The notes under the pieces are model-generated. The model was given only the letters and a program-made list of their open reading frames with translations. It did not search any database and had not been told where the DNA came from. The translations under genes were made by a program, and so were the position numbers. A stretch of DNA of 64,000 bases from contig OY970394.1 of NCBI GenBank assembly GCA_963720475.1, forward strand, positions 2,356,001-2,420,000, in the 5' to 3' direction. The DNA comes from G963720475 sp963720475. Lineage in GTDB: Bacteria; Actinomycetota; Thermoleophilia; Solirubrobacterales; Thermoleophilaceae. Of this stretch, positions 45,449-54,515 are shown piece after piece. Each line of letters opens with the position of its first letter. Position 1 is the stretch's first letter.

Positions 45449-46320
45449 CAGCGGCCGGCCGGCACCTTCTCGTCGGGCTGCGGCGTGGTCAGGCCGGCGT
45501 GCTCCTCGCGGGCGAGCTCGAGCGAGCGCCGAACGGTCCGCCTCACGGCGAGCTCGGCGAAGCGCTGCACGACCATCCGTCCGAGTAGGACACCCGTCCC
45601 CCAGCGTGGCGAGACGATCCGTCGCGCGCGGCTGCGGATCCCGCGCTCGAGCCCGTCGATCGCGGGCCCGACCGGGTGGACCGGCAGGATCCCGTTCCCG
45701 CCGATGGGCATCAGCTTCGCGGCCTTCGTGTCGAACGCGCGCGTGGTCATGTCGGTGTCGAGCTCGGCGTAGTACGCCACCCCGACGCGCGCGCCGGACG
45801 GGCGCATCTCGATCCTGAGCGAGTTGCCGAGCGCTTCGACCGCAGCCTTGGAGGCGCTGTACGCCGACATCAACGGGCCGTGGACCGCCGTGGCGAGCGA
45901 AGAGGTCATGAGGAAATACCCCTTCGGGTGCGAGACGTGCCCGGCCGCCGCGTGGACGAGGTTGTAGGTGCCGGTGAGGTTGACGGCGATCGTCTTGTCC
46001 CAGATCTCGGGATCGCCCCCGACCAGGGGAAGCTGGGCGCCGACGCCGGCGTTGGCGATCGCGACGTCGAGCCCGCCGAGCGCTTCCACCGCGCCCTCAA
46101 CGGCTTCCTCGACTGCCCCGCGGTCGGCGACGTCGCACTCGAACCACGGTGCGCCGCCGCATTCGGCCGCCGTGCGCTCGAGCTGCTCGGGCTCGAGCCC
46201 GAGCAGCGCCACGCGCGCCCCCCGCTCGTGCAGGCGCTTTGCCGTGAGGGCGCCGATGCCGCGCGCCGCGCCGGTGATGAGCACGCGGCTCCCTTCGAGC
46301 TCGATTCCGTGACTACTCAT
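45448..46320 (-). CDS. Short-chain dehydrogenase/reductase
   Basis: The 290-residue SDR has the NAD(P) motif VLITGAARGIGALTAKRL, NAG in DVAIANAGVGAQLPLVGG, catalytic Ser in YFLMTSSLATAVHG and YxxxK in SAYSASKAAVEALG. Arg in HERGARVALLGLEP suggests NADPH use. The C-terminal 60 residues carry a helical extension. ATG at 46320 with GGGAAGGAC before it; it overlaps the upstream CMD gene by 4 bases. Confidence 0.92.
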   Translation of the reverse strand: MSSHGIELEGSRVLITGAARGIGALTAKRLHERGARVALLGLEPEQLERTAAECGGAPWFECDVADRGAVEEAVEGAVEALGGLDVAIANAGVGAQLPLVGGDPEIWDKTIAVNLTGTYNLVHAAAGHVSHPKGYFLMTSSLATAVHGPLMSAYSASKAAVEALGNSLRIEMRPSGARVGVAYYAELDTDMTTRAFDTKAAKLMPIGGNGILPVHPVGPAIDGLERGIRSRARRIVSPRWGTGVLLGRMVVQRFAELAVRRTVRRSLELAREEHAGLTTPQPDEKVPAGR

Positions 46321-46958
46321 GTCCTTCCCTTCCCACCGCTGCTGCGGCGCTCGATTCTGGCCTGGGCCGCGCGCAGGAGGCGCGGCGGGGTCTTCGTCGG
46401 CGGCCCGTCGGGCGCGACGCGGAGTGAGTTCAAGGTCATCGCGAGCATCTCGTAGTGGCCGACGAGCATGCAGAGCTCGATCAGCTCGACCTCGTTCAGG
46501 TGCCCGGTCAATGCGGCCCACGTGTCGTCCGAGATCGCCCGGTCGCCGTGGAGCTCGTCGGCGGCGGTGAGCAGCAGCGCACGCCTCGACGACCAGCCGC
46601 CGGCGCCGGCGCCCTCGCGCACGCGCGCGATCTCCTCTTCGGTGAGGCCGGCCTGCTTGCCGAGACGCTCGTGCTGCTCCCACTCGTAGTAGCTGCCGCA
46701 GTTGTGCGCGGTGCGCAGGATCAGCAACTCGCTCTCGTCGCGCGGAAGACGACCGCCCGGCATCAGCTTGCTCGCGAAACGCAGCCACGCGCGGAACAGG
46801 CCGCGGTGGCGCGCGAGGGTCGTGAACACGTTCGGCGGGCCGGTGCCCGCGGCCGAGCCGATCACGCGTGCGATCAGGTTGTTGACCGCGCCCATCTGGG
46901 CACGCGTGGCAGGTGCGACGCGCGGCCGGGAGTCAGCCGGCTTCGTCACCGTGCTCAC
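46317..46958 (-). CDS. Carboxymuconolactone-decarboxylase family protein
   Basis: The 213-residue CMD protein has RTAHNCGSYYEWEQHERLGK with the conserved Cys, Glu and His of the family, and WAALTGHLNEVELIELCMLV near the end. Members are decarboxylases or peroxidase-related; the CMD-SDR pairing suggests steroid, terpenoid or aromatic degradation. GTG at 46958 overlaps the upstream hydrolase stop (GTGA). Confidence 0.85.
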   Translation of the reverse strand: MSTVTKPADSRPRVAPATRAQMGAVNNLIARVIGSAAGTGPPNVFTTLARHRGLFRAWLRFASKLMPGGRLPRDESELLILRTAHNCGSYYEWEQHERLGKQAGLTEEEIARVREGAGAGGWSSRRALLLTAADELHGDRAISDDTWAALTGHLNEVELIELCMLVGHYEMLAMTLNSLRVAPDGPPTKTPPRLLRAAQARIERRSSGGKGRT

Positions 46959-48766
46959 CGGCGTTTGAGAAGCGTGAGGCCGCTCGGCTTCGAAGCCGTG
47001 GTGGCCGAGCTCGGCGCGGCCGCGCCCTGGGCGCTCGCCGACCCTTGAACCGACCCGGCGGGAAGCACGGGCAGCAGCAGGCGCGAGCCGTTGGCGCCGC
47101 CGGCGCGGACCTGGTTCAGCGCGGGCAGGCTCGGCTGGTGGAAGCCGGACTGGCCGACGATGTGCAGGCGCACCCGGTGTCCCTGCCTGAAGCGGTTGCC
47201 GATCGGCCAGAACTCGACCTGATAGCGGCGCATCTGACCGGAGGCCGCCGGCTCCTGCTGGTCGTAGCGCCCGTACGGCTCGACGACCGCGCCGGTCGCC
47301 GGGTCGGTCAACGACTTCGCCGGGTCGATCTTCGGGTAGGCGGTCCGCAGGCGCCCGACAGCAACCGGATGGGAGCTGCCGTCGGGCGAGACGTCGCCGA
47401 TCACGGCGTAGATGTCGGACACGTCCGCGGTCGTCGAGAGGTCGACCTCCAGGCTCGCCGGACCGGCCGAGACGAGGTCGCTCGCAAGCGGCGAGGTCGT
47501 GTACGACAGGCCGAAGGGCTCGGCGAAAGTCATGTCGGTGAACTGGGGGAACCCGCGCGCGAGCGTGTTGCCGGAGAACTCGGGTGTGCCGATCGCGGCG
47601 AGCAGCGAGGTCGTGTGCGGGTCGGTGCCGAACATCCACGACGGGAACGCCGGGTACTGCTGGTCCGCGGCCGCGCCGGGATCACGCTCGGTCAAGGTGC
47701 CGTCGTTCACCGAGCCCGCGCTGCCGCTCCTCTGCGGCGAGAGCGCGAGCGACTTCCAGCTCGTGCCCGGGATCGGCCAGTCGTCGCCGTCGGCGCGGAC
47801 GAACTGGCCCGCGAGGTGGTCCTCGCGGTCGCCGTCGGCCATCCAGAGCTGCACCTTGGGGTGGTTCTCGACGCCGTTGGGAACGTCACGCAGGTAACGC
47901 TGGTACCACGCGGTCCGCTCGGCCACGTCTCCCCCGCTCCCGGCCGGAATGCCGTCGTGCGCGCCGACGACGTAGAGGTGGGCGCCGTCGTCGCGCATTG
48001 CACGGAAGGTGTGGAACGGACCGCGCGACTCGACGTCGAAGAAGCCCGTGACCATCAGGATCGGGATGTTGCTCGCGTCGCCGCGGAAGCCGCGCTCGCG
48101 CCACCAATCGTCGAGCGTCGGGTGTGCGAGGTAGTTGGTGACGGTGTCCGTGAATCCCTTGACGTTGTCGGGCAGCGAAGCGCCGCCGGCGCCAAGCCGC
48201 TCCGGCACCGACGCGAGATAGGGCGCGGCGATGAGTCCGAGCACGCCGGCCGCCGGAAGCCCGTTGGGGATCCCGCCCGGGTACATCAGATCGCGATAGA
48301 GCTCGTGCGTCCCGGCGCCGAGCACCGCGGTCTCGACGCACGGAAGGTCGCGGTGGAGGCTGTTGTAGGCGGTGATCGCGCTCGCGGAGAAGCCGTAGAG
48401 GCCGAGCCGGCCGTTGCTCCACGGCTGGTCGCACGCCCATTCGAGGAACTCCGCCACGTCGAGCTGCGTCCGCGGTCCGAGGGCGTCGAACGTGCCGTCG
48501 CTGCGGCCAGTCCCGCGGATGTGGACCTGGACGTAGTTGAAGTCAGGCCCCGCGAGCGCCGCGCAGCACGTCGGCGAGTAGGGGCTGAACTCGATGATCG
48601 TTGGCCGCGACGAAAGCGAGCCCTCGCCGCCGACCTGGGCGTGGAGCTTGACCCCGTCGGACGCGGTAACGCTCGCGTCGGCAGTCACCTGGGCGGCCTG
48701 CGCGGGCGCAGCCGAGAGCGCGATGCCCGCCGCGAGGGCGAGCGCCGGAGCAAGCCTGCGCAACAT
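46955..48766 (-). CDS. Secreted CocE/X-Pro-peptidase-type hydrolase
   Basis: The 603-residue protein has a signal peptide (LRRLAPALALAAGIALSAAP then AQA) and an S15-type core: FNYVQVHIRGTGRSDGTFD, nucleophile elbow GLYGFSASAITAYNS with Ser in GFSAS, acid and His region VGAHDGIPAG, then a jelly-roll domain (FWPIGNRFRQGHRVRLHIVG). CocE-like enzymes hydrolyse esters or amides. It heads a tightly overlapping run with CMD, SDR and TetR genes. ATG at 48766 is preferred over an in-frame start at 48826, which lacks a good signal. Confidence 0.87.
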   Translation of the reverse strand: MLRRLAPALALAAGIALSAAPAQAAQVTADASVTASDGVKLHAQVGGEGSLSSRPTIIEFSPYSPTCCAALAGPDFNYVQVHIRGTGRSDGTFDALGPRTQLDVAEFLEWACDQPWSNGRLGLYGFSASAITAYNSLHRDLPCVETAVLGAGTHELYRDLMYPGGIPNGLPAAGVLGLIAAPYLASVPERLGAGGASLPDNVKGFTDTVTNYLAHPTLDDWWRERGFRGDASNIPILMVTGFFDVESRGPFHTFRAMRDDGAHLYVVGAHDGIPAGSGGDVAERTAWYQRYLRDVPNGVENHPKVQLWMADGDREDHLAGQFVRADGDDWPIPGTSWKSLALSPQRSGSAGSVNDGTLTERDPGAAADQQYPAFPSWMFGTDPHTTSLLAAIGTPEFSGNTLARGFPQFTDMTFAEPFGLSYTTSPLASDLVSAGPASLEVDLSTTADVSDIYAVIGDVSPDGSSHPVAVGRLRTAYPKIDPAKSLTDPATGAVVEPYGRYDQQEPAASGQMRRYQVEFWPIGNRFRQGHRVRLHIVGQSGFHQPSLPALNQVRAGGANGSRLLLPVLPAGSVQGSASAQGAAAPSSATTASKPSGLTLLKRR

Positions 48767-48788
48767 CAGGTCGGGAGTCCTCCAACCA

Positions 48789-48804
48789 CGAACACCGATG
48801 TTCG
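48789..48804. promoter_or_regulatory. Palindrome upstream of the hydrolase operon
   Basis: CGAACA-CCGA-TGTTCG is a perfect 6+6 inverted repeat 23-38 bases before the hydrolase start. The half-site spacing is two bases longer than an SOS box, so a TetR-type operator for the operon's own regulator is more likely. Confidence 0.4.
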
Positions 48805-48822
48805 CAAACTTTCCGGGCGGCG

Positions 48823-49095
48823 TCAAGCGTCGGACAGCTCGTCGAGCTTCGCGAGGATCTCGATCGCCTCTGCGCGCAGCTCGCGGTCGGTCTTGCGCCA
48901 GTCCTCGTCGGAGAGCTTGCCCATCCGGTGGTCGAGCTCCGCGTCGCGGATCTCGCGGTACTTCGCCTCCTTGGCCGCCTCGAGCGCAGCGCGCTCGGAG
49001 TCCTCGCGCTCCTCCTCTCCCCCGCGCACGATCGGCCGCGCGACGACGAGCGCCACGACGACGGCCAACGCGATCAGGGCGAGGGCGAACTCCAA
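48823..49095 (-). CDS. Small CcmI-like membrane protein
   Basis: The product has one N-terminal membrane helix (EFALALIALAVVVALVVARP), then an acidic coiled region with EAKYREIRDAELDHRMGKLS and DEDWRKTDRELRAEA, the pattern of the start of CcmI, an apocytochrome c chaperone. The start is uncertain: TTG at 49095 gives a 90-residue protein beginning just before the helix, while an in-frame start at 49167 would overlap the P450 gene. Other Ccm genes lie 2.4 kb away. Confidence 0.6.
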   Translation of the reverse strand: MEFALALIALAVVVALVVARPIVRGGEEEREDSERAALEAAKEAKYREIRDAELDHRMGKLSDEDWRKTDRELRAEAIEILAKLDELSDA

Positions 49096-49139
49096 CGCCT
49101 GCGTGAGCTTACGGACGTGAGAGACTCGTACAGAGGGAG

Positions 49140-50564
49140 ATGGGGCGCGGCGCGGCAACCGGAGCACCTACACCGCGGATGAGCACGCTCGCGGCCATCC
49201 GCGAGACGCTCCGCGACGGGCTCTCTGTCGACGGCGCGATCGTTCGCGGACTGCCCGACTCGGACATAGCGCAGCTCGGCTGGGGACGGCGCAAGGCGTT
49301 CACGATCAAGAACGCCGACTACGTCGACCACGTGATGCACGGCCCGGTCGAGCGGTACCACAAGTCGATCGAGTACGAGCTCATGCGCTCGGTCATCGGC
49401 GTCAGCCTGCTGACCGACGAAGACCAGTCGTGGCGGACCCACCGGATGATGCTCAACCCCGTGATGGCAAAGCGCCATCTGAAGGTCTTCTCCGAGCTGA
49501 TGATCACCCCGATCGAGGCCTACGTGGACGGGCTCGAGACGAGCGGGCGCGACGAGGTGGAGATGGCCGAGGAGATGGTCGGCCTGACGCTCGACGTCGT
49601 CGGTTCCGCCCTCTTCGGCCGCCCGCTGGGGGACTTCTCACGCGAGATCAAGCCCGCGGTAACACGCGGGCTTCGCGGCGCTGAGTTCTCTGCCCGCCTG
49701 CTGATGGTGGCCAGTCCGACGAAGTGGGTCATCCGGCTGGCGGGCTGGCTCCTGCACCACTTCCCCACGAACCTCCCGCAGCCCCTCGGCGGCCTGCGCT
49801 GGGTGATGCGCACGGTGGACGACACGGTCTGGGACGTGATCCGCACCCGCCAGCAGGAAGGCGGCAGCGAGGAGGACCTCCTCGGCCTCCTGCTGAGTGT
49901 CCGCGACGAGAACGGCGAGCCGCTGCCGATGAAGCGGATCCGCGACGAGGCGGTCACCTTCATGCTCGCCGGCCACGAGACGACGGCGAACGCACTCGCG
50001 TGGATGTGGTACCTGCTCGCACGGAACCCCGGGGCGCGCGAGCGGATGCTGGCCGAGGTCGACGAGGCCCTCGGCTCGGCGCGGCCGACGCTCGACGACG
50101 TCGCTCGCCTGCCATGGACGACGGCATGCTTCCAGGAGGCGATGCGGCTGTACCCGCCGGCGTGGGTGATCCCCCGGCGCTGCGTCCGAGGCGATGTGAT
50201 CGACGGTCACCGGATCCCGAAGGGCTCGACGGTGATCATCCCGGTCAACACGCTCCACCACGACGAGCGCTACTGGCCCGATCCGGACACCTACGACCCG
50301 ACGCGCTTCATGCCCGAGAATGCGCGCAGCCATCACCGCTCGGCCTACCTCCCGTTCGGCGGCGGTCCGCGCGTCTGCATCGGGTCCAGCTTCGCTTTGA
50401 TCGAGGCAACGCTGATCACGGCGATGATGAGTCGCCGCTTCGTCTTCGACCTCGTCCCGGACCATCCCGTGGTCCGCGAGGCCACCCTCACGCTGCGCCC
50501 CCGCCACGGCGTGCGGATGACGGTTCGCCGGCGCTCGAGCGACCAGGCCCGGCTAGCCGCCTAG
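49140..50564 (+). CDS. Cytochrome P450
   Basis: The 474-residue monooxygenase has the I-helix oxygen motif FMLAGHETTANALAWM, the ExxR pair EAMRLYPPAW, and the haem-thiolate loop LPFGGGPRVCIGSSFAL with Cys near residue 420. It resembles bacterial CYP102/CYP110-like and family-4-like fatty-acid or terpene hydroxylases; no redox partner is adjacent. The ATG at 49140 has GAGGGAG immediately before it; a later ATG at 49179 is the alternative. Confidence 0.95.
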   Translation: MGRGAATGAPTPRMSTLAAIRETLRDGLSVDGAIVRGLPDSDIAQLGWGRRKAFTIKNADYVDHVMHGPVERYHKSIEYELMRSVIGVSLLTDEDQSWRTHRMMLNPVMAKRHLKVFSELMITPIEAYVDGLETSGRDEVEMAEEMVGLTLDVVGSALFGRPLGDFSREIKPAVTRGLRGAEFSARLLMVASPTKWVIRLAGWLLHHFPTNLPQPLGGLRWVMRTVDDTVWDVIRTRQQEGGSEEDLLGLLLSVRDENGEPLPMKRIRDEAVTFMLAGHETTANALAWMWYLLARNPGARERMLAEVDEALGSARPTLDDVARLPWTTACFQEAMRLYPPAWVIPRRCVRGDVIDGHRIPKGSTVIIPVNTLHHDERYWPDPDTYDPTRFMPENARSHHRSAYLPFGGGPRVCIGSSFALIEATLITAMMSRRFVFDLVPDHPVVREATLTLRPRHGVRMTVRRRSSDQARLAA

Positions 50565-50577
50565 ACTCCACGCGCCG

Positions 50578-51477
50578 ATCGCTTCCCAGAAGGACATCGA
50601 CTTCAGCTACACGCTGACCGACAAGGTCGTCCGGCTCGCGCTGGGCGAGCTTGCCGATTTCAGCGGAGCGAAGTACGACGGCGACTTCTCGCTCACGCTC
50701 GACGAGGCGCAGCGCCGCAAGCACGAATACGTCGCGGAGCAGATCGGAATCGAGCCGGGCCGCCGGGTGCTCGACGTCGGCTGCGGCTGGGGAGCGCTGC
50801 TCAACTCGATTCGCGAGCGCGGTGCGACGGGCGTGGGGGTGACGCTGTCGGAAGCACAGGTCGAGTCGTGCCGCCGGCACGGGCTCGACGTTCACCTCCA
50901 CGACGCCCGAGAGATCACTCCGGACAGCTTCGGCCAGTTCGACGCCGTGGCGAGCCTCGGCGCGTTCGAGCACTTCTGCTCCCCCGACGACTACGAGGCG
51001 GGCCGCCAGGAGGAGATCTACCGTGACATTTTCGCCCGCGTCGCCAGCGTCCTGCCCGAGAAGGGCCGCTTCTACCTCCAGACGATGGTCTTCGGGCGCA
51101 ACATGCTCCCCGTGGAGGAGATCGACCGGAACGCGCCGCGCGACTCCGACGCGTGGTACCTGGCGATGATGGGGGCGGCCTTCCCCGGCTCCTGGCTCCC
51201 CTTCGGGCAGGAGCAGGTCGTCAGCTGTGCGGAGCCGGACTTCCGGCTCGTCTCGAGCGTCAGCGGCCGGCTCGACTACATCGAGACGATCAACGAATGG
51301 GACAAGCGGACCGAGGCGTGGACGCCTCGGATGACCCTGCTGAAGCTACGGCTGATCCCGAAGTGGCTCACGAGCTCCGACTTCCGCTTCGCCTTCACCC
51401 CCGGGGTCAGCTCGAACCAGGTCTGCTTCGAGCGCGAATTGATGGACCACTACCGGTTCGTGTTCGAGAAGGCCTGA
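50578..51477 (+). CDS. Cyclopropane-fatty-acid-synthase-like methyltransferase, no canonical start codon
   Basis: From 50578 the frame encodes ASQKDIDFSYTLTDKVVRLA and DFSGAKYDGDFSLTLDEAQR, the family N-terminus, then motif I RVLDVGCGWGALLNSIRERG, VASLGAFEHFCSPDDYEAGR and WYLAMMGAAFPGSWLPFG. No ATG, GTG or TTG occurs in frame between the TAG at 50554 and position 50767, which is past this conserved part. The codon where Met is expected is ATC at 50578. Either ATC initiates or one base is wrong. The class includes mycolic-acid and CFA methyltransferases. Confidence 0.8.
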   Translation: MASQKDIDFSYTLTDKVVRLALGELADFSGAKYDGDFSLTLDEAQRRKHEYVAEQIGIEPGRRVLDVGCGWGALLNSIRERGATGVGVTLSEAQVESCRRHGLDVHLHDAREITPDSFGQFDAVASLGAFEHFCSPDDYEAGRQEEIYRDIFARVASVLPEKGRFYLQTMVFGRNMLPVEEIDRNAPRDSDAWYLAMMGAAFPGSWLPFGQEQVVSCAEPDFRLVSSVSGRLDYIETINEWDKRTEAWTPRMTLLKLRLIPKWLTSSDFRFAFTPGVSSNQVCFERELMDHYRFVFEKA

Positions 51478-51491
51478 GTCGCGGCTACGGC

Positions 51492-53654
51492 CTAAGCGCG
51501 CGAGAAGTCCTTGCCGAGGCGCGCCGCGGCGAAGCTCGTCAGCCGCCGCCGCGTCGCCTCGGGGGAGGGCCACAACGCGATCAAGGCGCCCGTGAGCACG
51601 ATCCCGCCCCCGATCCAGATCCAAGCGACGAGCGGCGAGACGATCGCGCGGAACTGTGCAGGCGGCGGGGCGCGGCGGTAGCGCTCGGCGAGCGCGGCGA
51701 CGACCAGCAGGCGCGCCTCGGGGTCATCGCGGGCGGCCTTCAGCTTGTTGGCCTCGCGGATCGCCGGCTCCAACGCGCGCAGGTCGGGCTGGACCGCGAG
51801 CCAGAGGTCGCGCCGCAGGCCCCAGCGGACGTCGACCTCGCTCGTCGCCTCGCCCTCGAAGAAGCGCCCGATCGGCCCGCCACGGCCGTCCGCGGCCGTG
51901 TAGTAGTTGCGCGACGGCCGCAGCGTGGTCGTCTTGCCGTCGCGCGTCAGGCGGACGACAGCGCCGAGCGAGATCGGCGCCCCGGTGCGCGCGCGGTCGT
52001 CGAGGACCTCCGCGGTCGGCTTGACATAGGTGAGTGTGTAGTCGCCGACCTTCGTCCTCTGGCCGGGCGAGAGGCGCGCGTCGCGCTGGTCGTTGAACGC
52101 GGACGACGCTCCAACGCCGAGCAGCAACACCGCGAAGCCGACGTGGACGATGTAGCCGCCGTAACGGCGGCGGTTGCGCGCAACCAGGCGGACGAACGCC
52201 GTCGGCGGCGGCTCGCCGGTCATCGTCCGCCGGGCGGCCGCGCCGCGGCGGAACTCCTGCGCAACGGCGGCGAACACGAACGCGACGCAGCAGAAAAGCA
52301 CGAGCGACTTCGGACTGTCGGCGGCCGGGCTCGCGACCAGCAGCACGACGAGTGTGAGCGCGACGATCACGATCGGCCACAGGAATGCTCGCCGCAGCCA
52401 GGCAAGCGAGACCCGCTTCCACGCGAGCAGCGGGCCGACACCGGTCATCAGCACGAGCAGGATCGCGAGCGGGGTCGTGTAGCGCTCGAACCACGGCGGC
52501 CCGACGCTCGCCTTGCCGCTACCGATCGCTTCCGAGATGAGCGGGAAGTAGGTGCCCCAGAAGATCACGAACGCGAGCCCGACGAGCAGCAGGTTGTTGA
52601 CGAGAAAAACGGCCTCGCGCGAGGCGAGCGACTCGATCCGCGCCCGCGAGCGCAACTCGCCCGCGCGGCTAACGAGCAGGCCGACCGAGCCGGCGAGCAG
52701 TGCGAGCACGAAGATCAGGAACGGCCGTCCGAGCGTCGAGGCGCCGAACGCGTGGATCGAGTCGAGGATTCCCGAGCGGACGAGGAACGTGCCGAGCAGC
52801 GACAGCACGAACGCGCCGATGATCAGCGCCATGTTCCAGACGCGCAGCGTGCCGCGCTTCTCCTGGACCATGATCGAGTGGATGAACGCGGTCCCGACGA
52901 GCCACGGCATCAGCGCGGCGTTCTCGACCGGGTCCCAGCCCCAGTAGCCGCCCCAGCCAAGCTCGGTGTAGGACCACAGCGCGCCGAGCAGGATCCCGGT
53001 GCCGAGGAACGTCCACGCGATCAGCGCGAAGCGGCGCGTCGAGCGGATCCAGTCGGCACCGGTGCGGCGCGTGATCAGGGCGCCGATCGCGAATGCGAAC
53101 GGGATCGCGAACGCGACGTAGCCGGTGTACAGGACCGGCGGGTGGATCATCATCGCCGGGTGGCGCAGGAGCGGTTGGAGGCCGTTCCCCTCCGCCGGCG
53201 GGTTGGCGAGCTTGTCGAACGGGCTCGCGTAGAAAAGCATCAGGAAGAGGAAGAACGCCGCAACGACACCGAGCACCGCGGTCGCGTAAGGCACGATCTC
53301 GCGGTGGCGGTTGCGGGTCACGCGCAGGACCGCGCTCGCGAAGACCGACAGCACGAGCACCCACAGCAGCAGCGAGCCCGCCTGGCTCGACCAGATCGCC
53401 GTCAGCTTGTAGAAGGTCGGCGTGTCGGTCGAGGAGTTCTGCTGGACGAGCGCGAACGAGAAGTCCGACCGCAGGTACGCCGCCTCGAGGATCGCGAACC
53501 CCGCGACCAGGAGGGCGGCAAGACAGTAGAACGCCCGGCGGGACGACACCACCGCTTCGCGCGAGCCGCGGCGCGCGCCGTAGAGCGAGGCGCCGACCGC
53601 GTAGAGGGCGGTGATGAAGCCGATGACGAGGCAGGCGGCGCCTACGTCGATCAT
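51492..53654 (-). CDS. ccmF: Cytochrome c haem lyase subunit CcmF
   Basis: The 720-residue membrane protein has about 14 hydrophobic segments, the haem-handling WWD-type motif ELGWGGYWGWDPVENAALMP near residue 240, and conserved His in LLRHPAMMIHPPVLYTGYVA. CcmF ligates haem to reduced apocytochrome c outside the membrane. It starts 13 bases after the ccmE stop. The C-terminal periplasmic part (VGDYTLTYVKPTAEVLDD) is typical. Confidence 0.95.
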   Translation of the reverse strand: MIDVGAACLVIGFITALYAVGASLYGARRGSREAVVSSRRAFYCLAALLVAGFAILEAAYLRSDFSFALVQQNSSTDTPTFYKLTAIWSSQAGSLLLWVLVLSVFASAVLRVTRNRHREIVPYATAVLGVVAAFFLFLMLFYASPFDKLANPPAEGNGLQPLLRHPAMMIHPPVLYTGYVAFAIPFAFAIGALITRRTGADWIRSTRRFALIAWTFLGTGILLGALWSYTELGWGGYWGWDPVENAALMPWLVGTAFIHSIMVQEKRGTLRVWNMALIIGAFVLSLLGTFLVRSGILDSIHAFGASTLGRPFLIFVLALLAGSVGLLVSRAGELRSRARIESLASREAVFLVNNLLLVGLAFVIFWGTYFPLISEAIGSGKASVGPPWFERYTTPLAILLVLMTGVGPLLAWKRVSLAWLRRAFLWPIVIVALTLVVLLVASPAADSPKSLVLFCCVAFVFAAVAQEFRRGAAARRTMTGEPPPTAFVRLVARNRRRYGGYIVHVGFAVLLLGVGASSAFNDQRDARLSPGQRTKVGDYTLTYVKPTAEVLDDRARTGAPISLGAVVRLTRDGKTTTLRPSRNYYTAADGRGGPIGRFFEGEATSEVDVRWGLRRDLWLAVQPDLRALEPAIREANKLKAARDDPEARLLVVAALAERYRRAPPPAQFRAIVSPLVAWIWIGGGIVLTGALIALWPSPEATRRRLTSFAAARLGKDFSRA

Positions 53655-53667
53655 CGTCGCGTCAACC

Positions 53668-54075
53668 CTAGGACTCCGAGTTCTGCTTCTTCGTGAACTT
53701 CGAGGGGCACTTGGTGACGAGCGAGTCGCGCTCGGCGACGAAGGTGCCGCGCTCGAGCTTGCCCGAGACGATCACCTCGCGGCCCTCGCGGAACGGGTCG
53801 GGGACGACGCCCGCGTAGCGGACCGGGACGCTGGCGCCGCCCTTGCGGTCTCGCAGGCGGAAACGCAGCTCCTCGCCCGAGCGCTGGACACTGCCGGTCG
53901 CGACCTTCCCGGTCAGCTCGTACGAGCGTCCCGACTCAGCCGACTTGAGGATCTCCGACGGCTGACGCGCCTCTGTCGCCGCACTGAAACTCGTGTAGAT
54001 CAGCGCGCCGGCGAGAAGCACCGCGGCGCTGAGCGCGACGAAGAGTCTGATCTTGCGTTTGCGCGAGGGATCCAT
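53668..54075 (-). CDS. ccmE: Haem chaperone CcmE, variant haem site
   Basis: The 135-residue protein has an N-terminal membrane anchor (RLFVALSAAVLLAGALIYTS) and the OB-fold domain (SYELTGKVATGSVQRSGEEL, VRYAGVVPDPFREGREVIVS). The haem-binding stretch reads SLVTKCPSKFTK: Cys replaces the classical His, as in archaeal and deltaproteobacterial CcmE, and Phe replaces the Tyr of the CxxxY motif. It lies directly upstream of ccmF. Confidence 0.9.
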   Translation of the reverse strand: MDPSRKRKIRLFVALSAAVLLAGALIYTSFSAATEARQPSEILKSAESGRSYELTGKVATGSVQRSGEELRFRLRDRKGGASVPVRYAGVVPDPFREGREVIVSGKLERGTFVAERDSLVTKCPSKFTKKQNSES

Positions 54076-54133
54076 CGCGGTGAATTATCCCAGTAGCCGA
54101 TCGAAGCACGCCGGCCGGGCCGTTCCGGCTTCT

Positions 54134-54460
54134 CTAGTCGGTGCGGCTTGGATGCCCCTCGCCCGGCCACGGCGCAAGCACGAGCACGATCCGGGCGTCG
54201 CTGGTCGAACGTACCTCGTGTCGCTCGGCAGGCTTCCACTGAGCGACGAAGCCGGGACCCCCCGTAACCGTCTCAGCGCCTTGCGTGACCTCGATCTCGC
54301 CGTCGGCAACGAACAACAGCGCACGCTCGTGCACCTGGTGCTCCTGGAGCTCCTCGCCCGCCGGGAGGTTCAGGGCGATTACGCGCATCTCCTGGTCCGA
54401 GGCGAGCACCTGCGGATTGTGTGGCTCGAGCTCGAGCGCCCGGATGTCCCAGTTCTCCAT
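54134..54460 (-). CDS. Single-domain cupin protein
   Basis: The 108-residue beta-barrel has cupin motif 1 as GEELQEHQVHERALLFVADG with Glu and His ligands, and motif 2 as GPGFVAQWKPAERHEVRS. A metal site of two or three ligands is possible. Small cupins act as dioxygenases, isomerases or sensors; no substrate can be assigned. ATG at 54460. Confidence 0.85.
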   Translation of the reverse strand: MENWDIRALELEPHNPQVLASDQEMRVIALNLPAGEELQEHQVHERALLFVADGEIEVTQGAETVTGGPGFVAQWKPAERHEVRSTSDARIVLVLAPWPGEGHPSRTD

Positions 54461-54515
54461 TCAGCGCACCTTCTTCGGGGTGGGCCGAATCCTAAACCGC
54501 GAGCGCCAACGCGAA

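Noticed and set aside
48789..48804. Second SOS box
   Set aside because: Half-sites CGAAC and GTTCG are 6 rather than 4 bases apart, which does not fit the LexA consensus; kept as a generic palindrome.
51153..53696. 847-codon + strand frame opposite ccmF
   Set aside because: Arg/Asp/Glu-rich shadow without domains; ccmF on the other strand is unambiguous.
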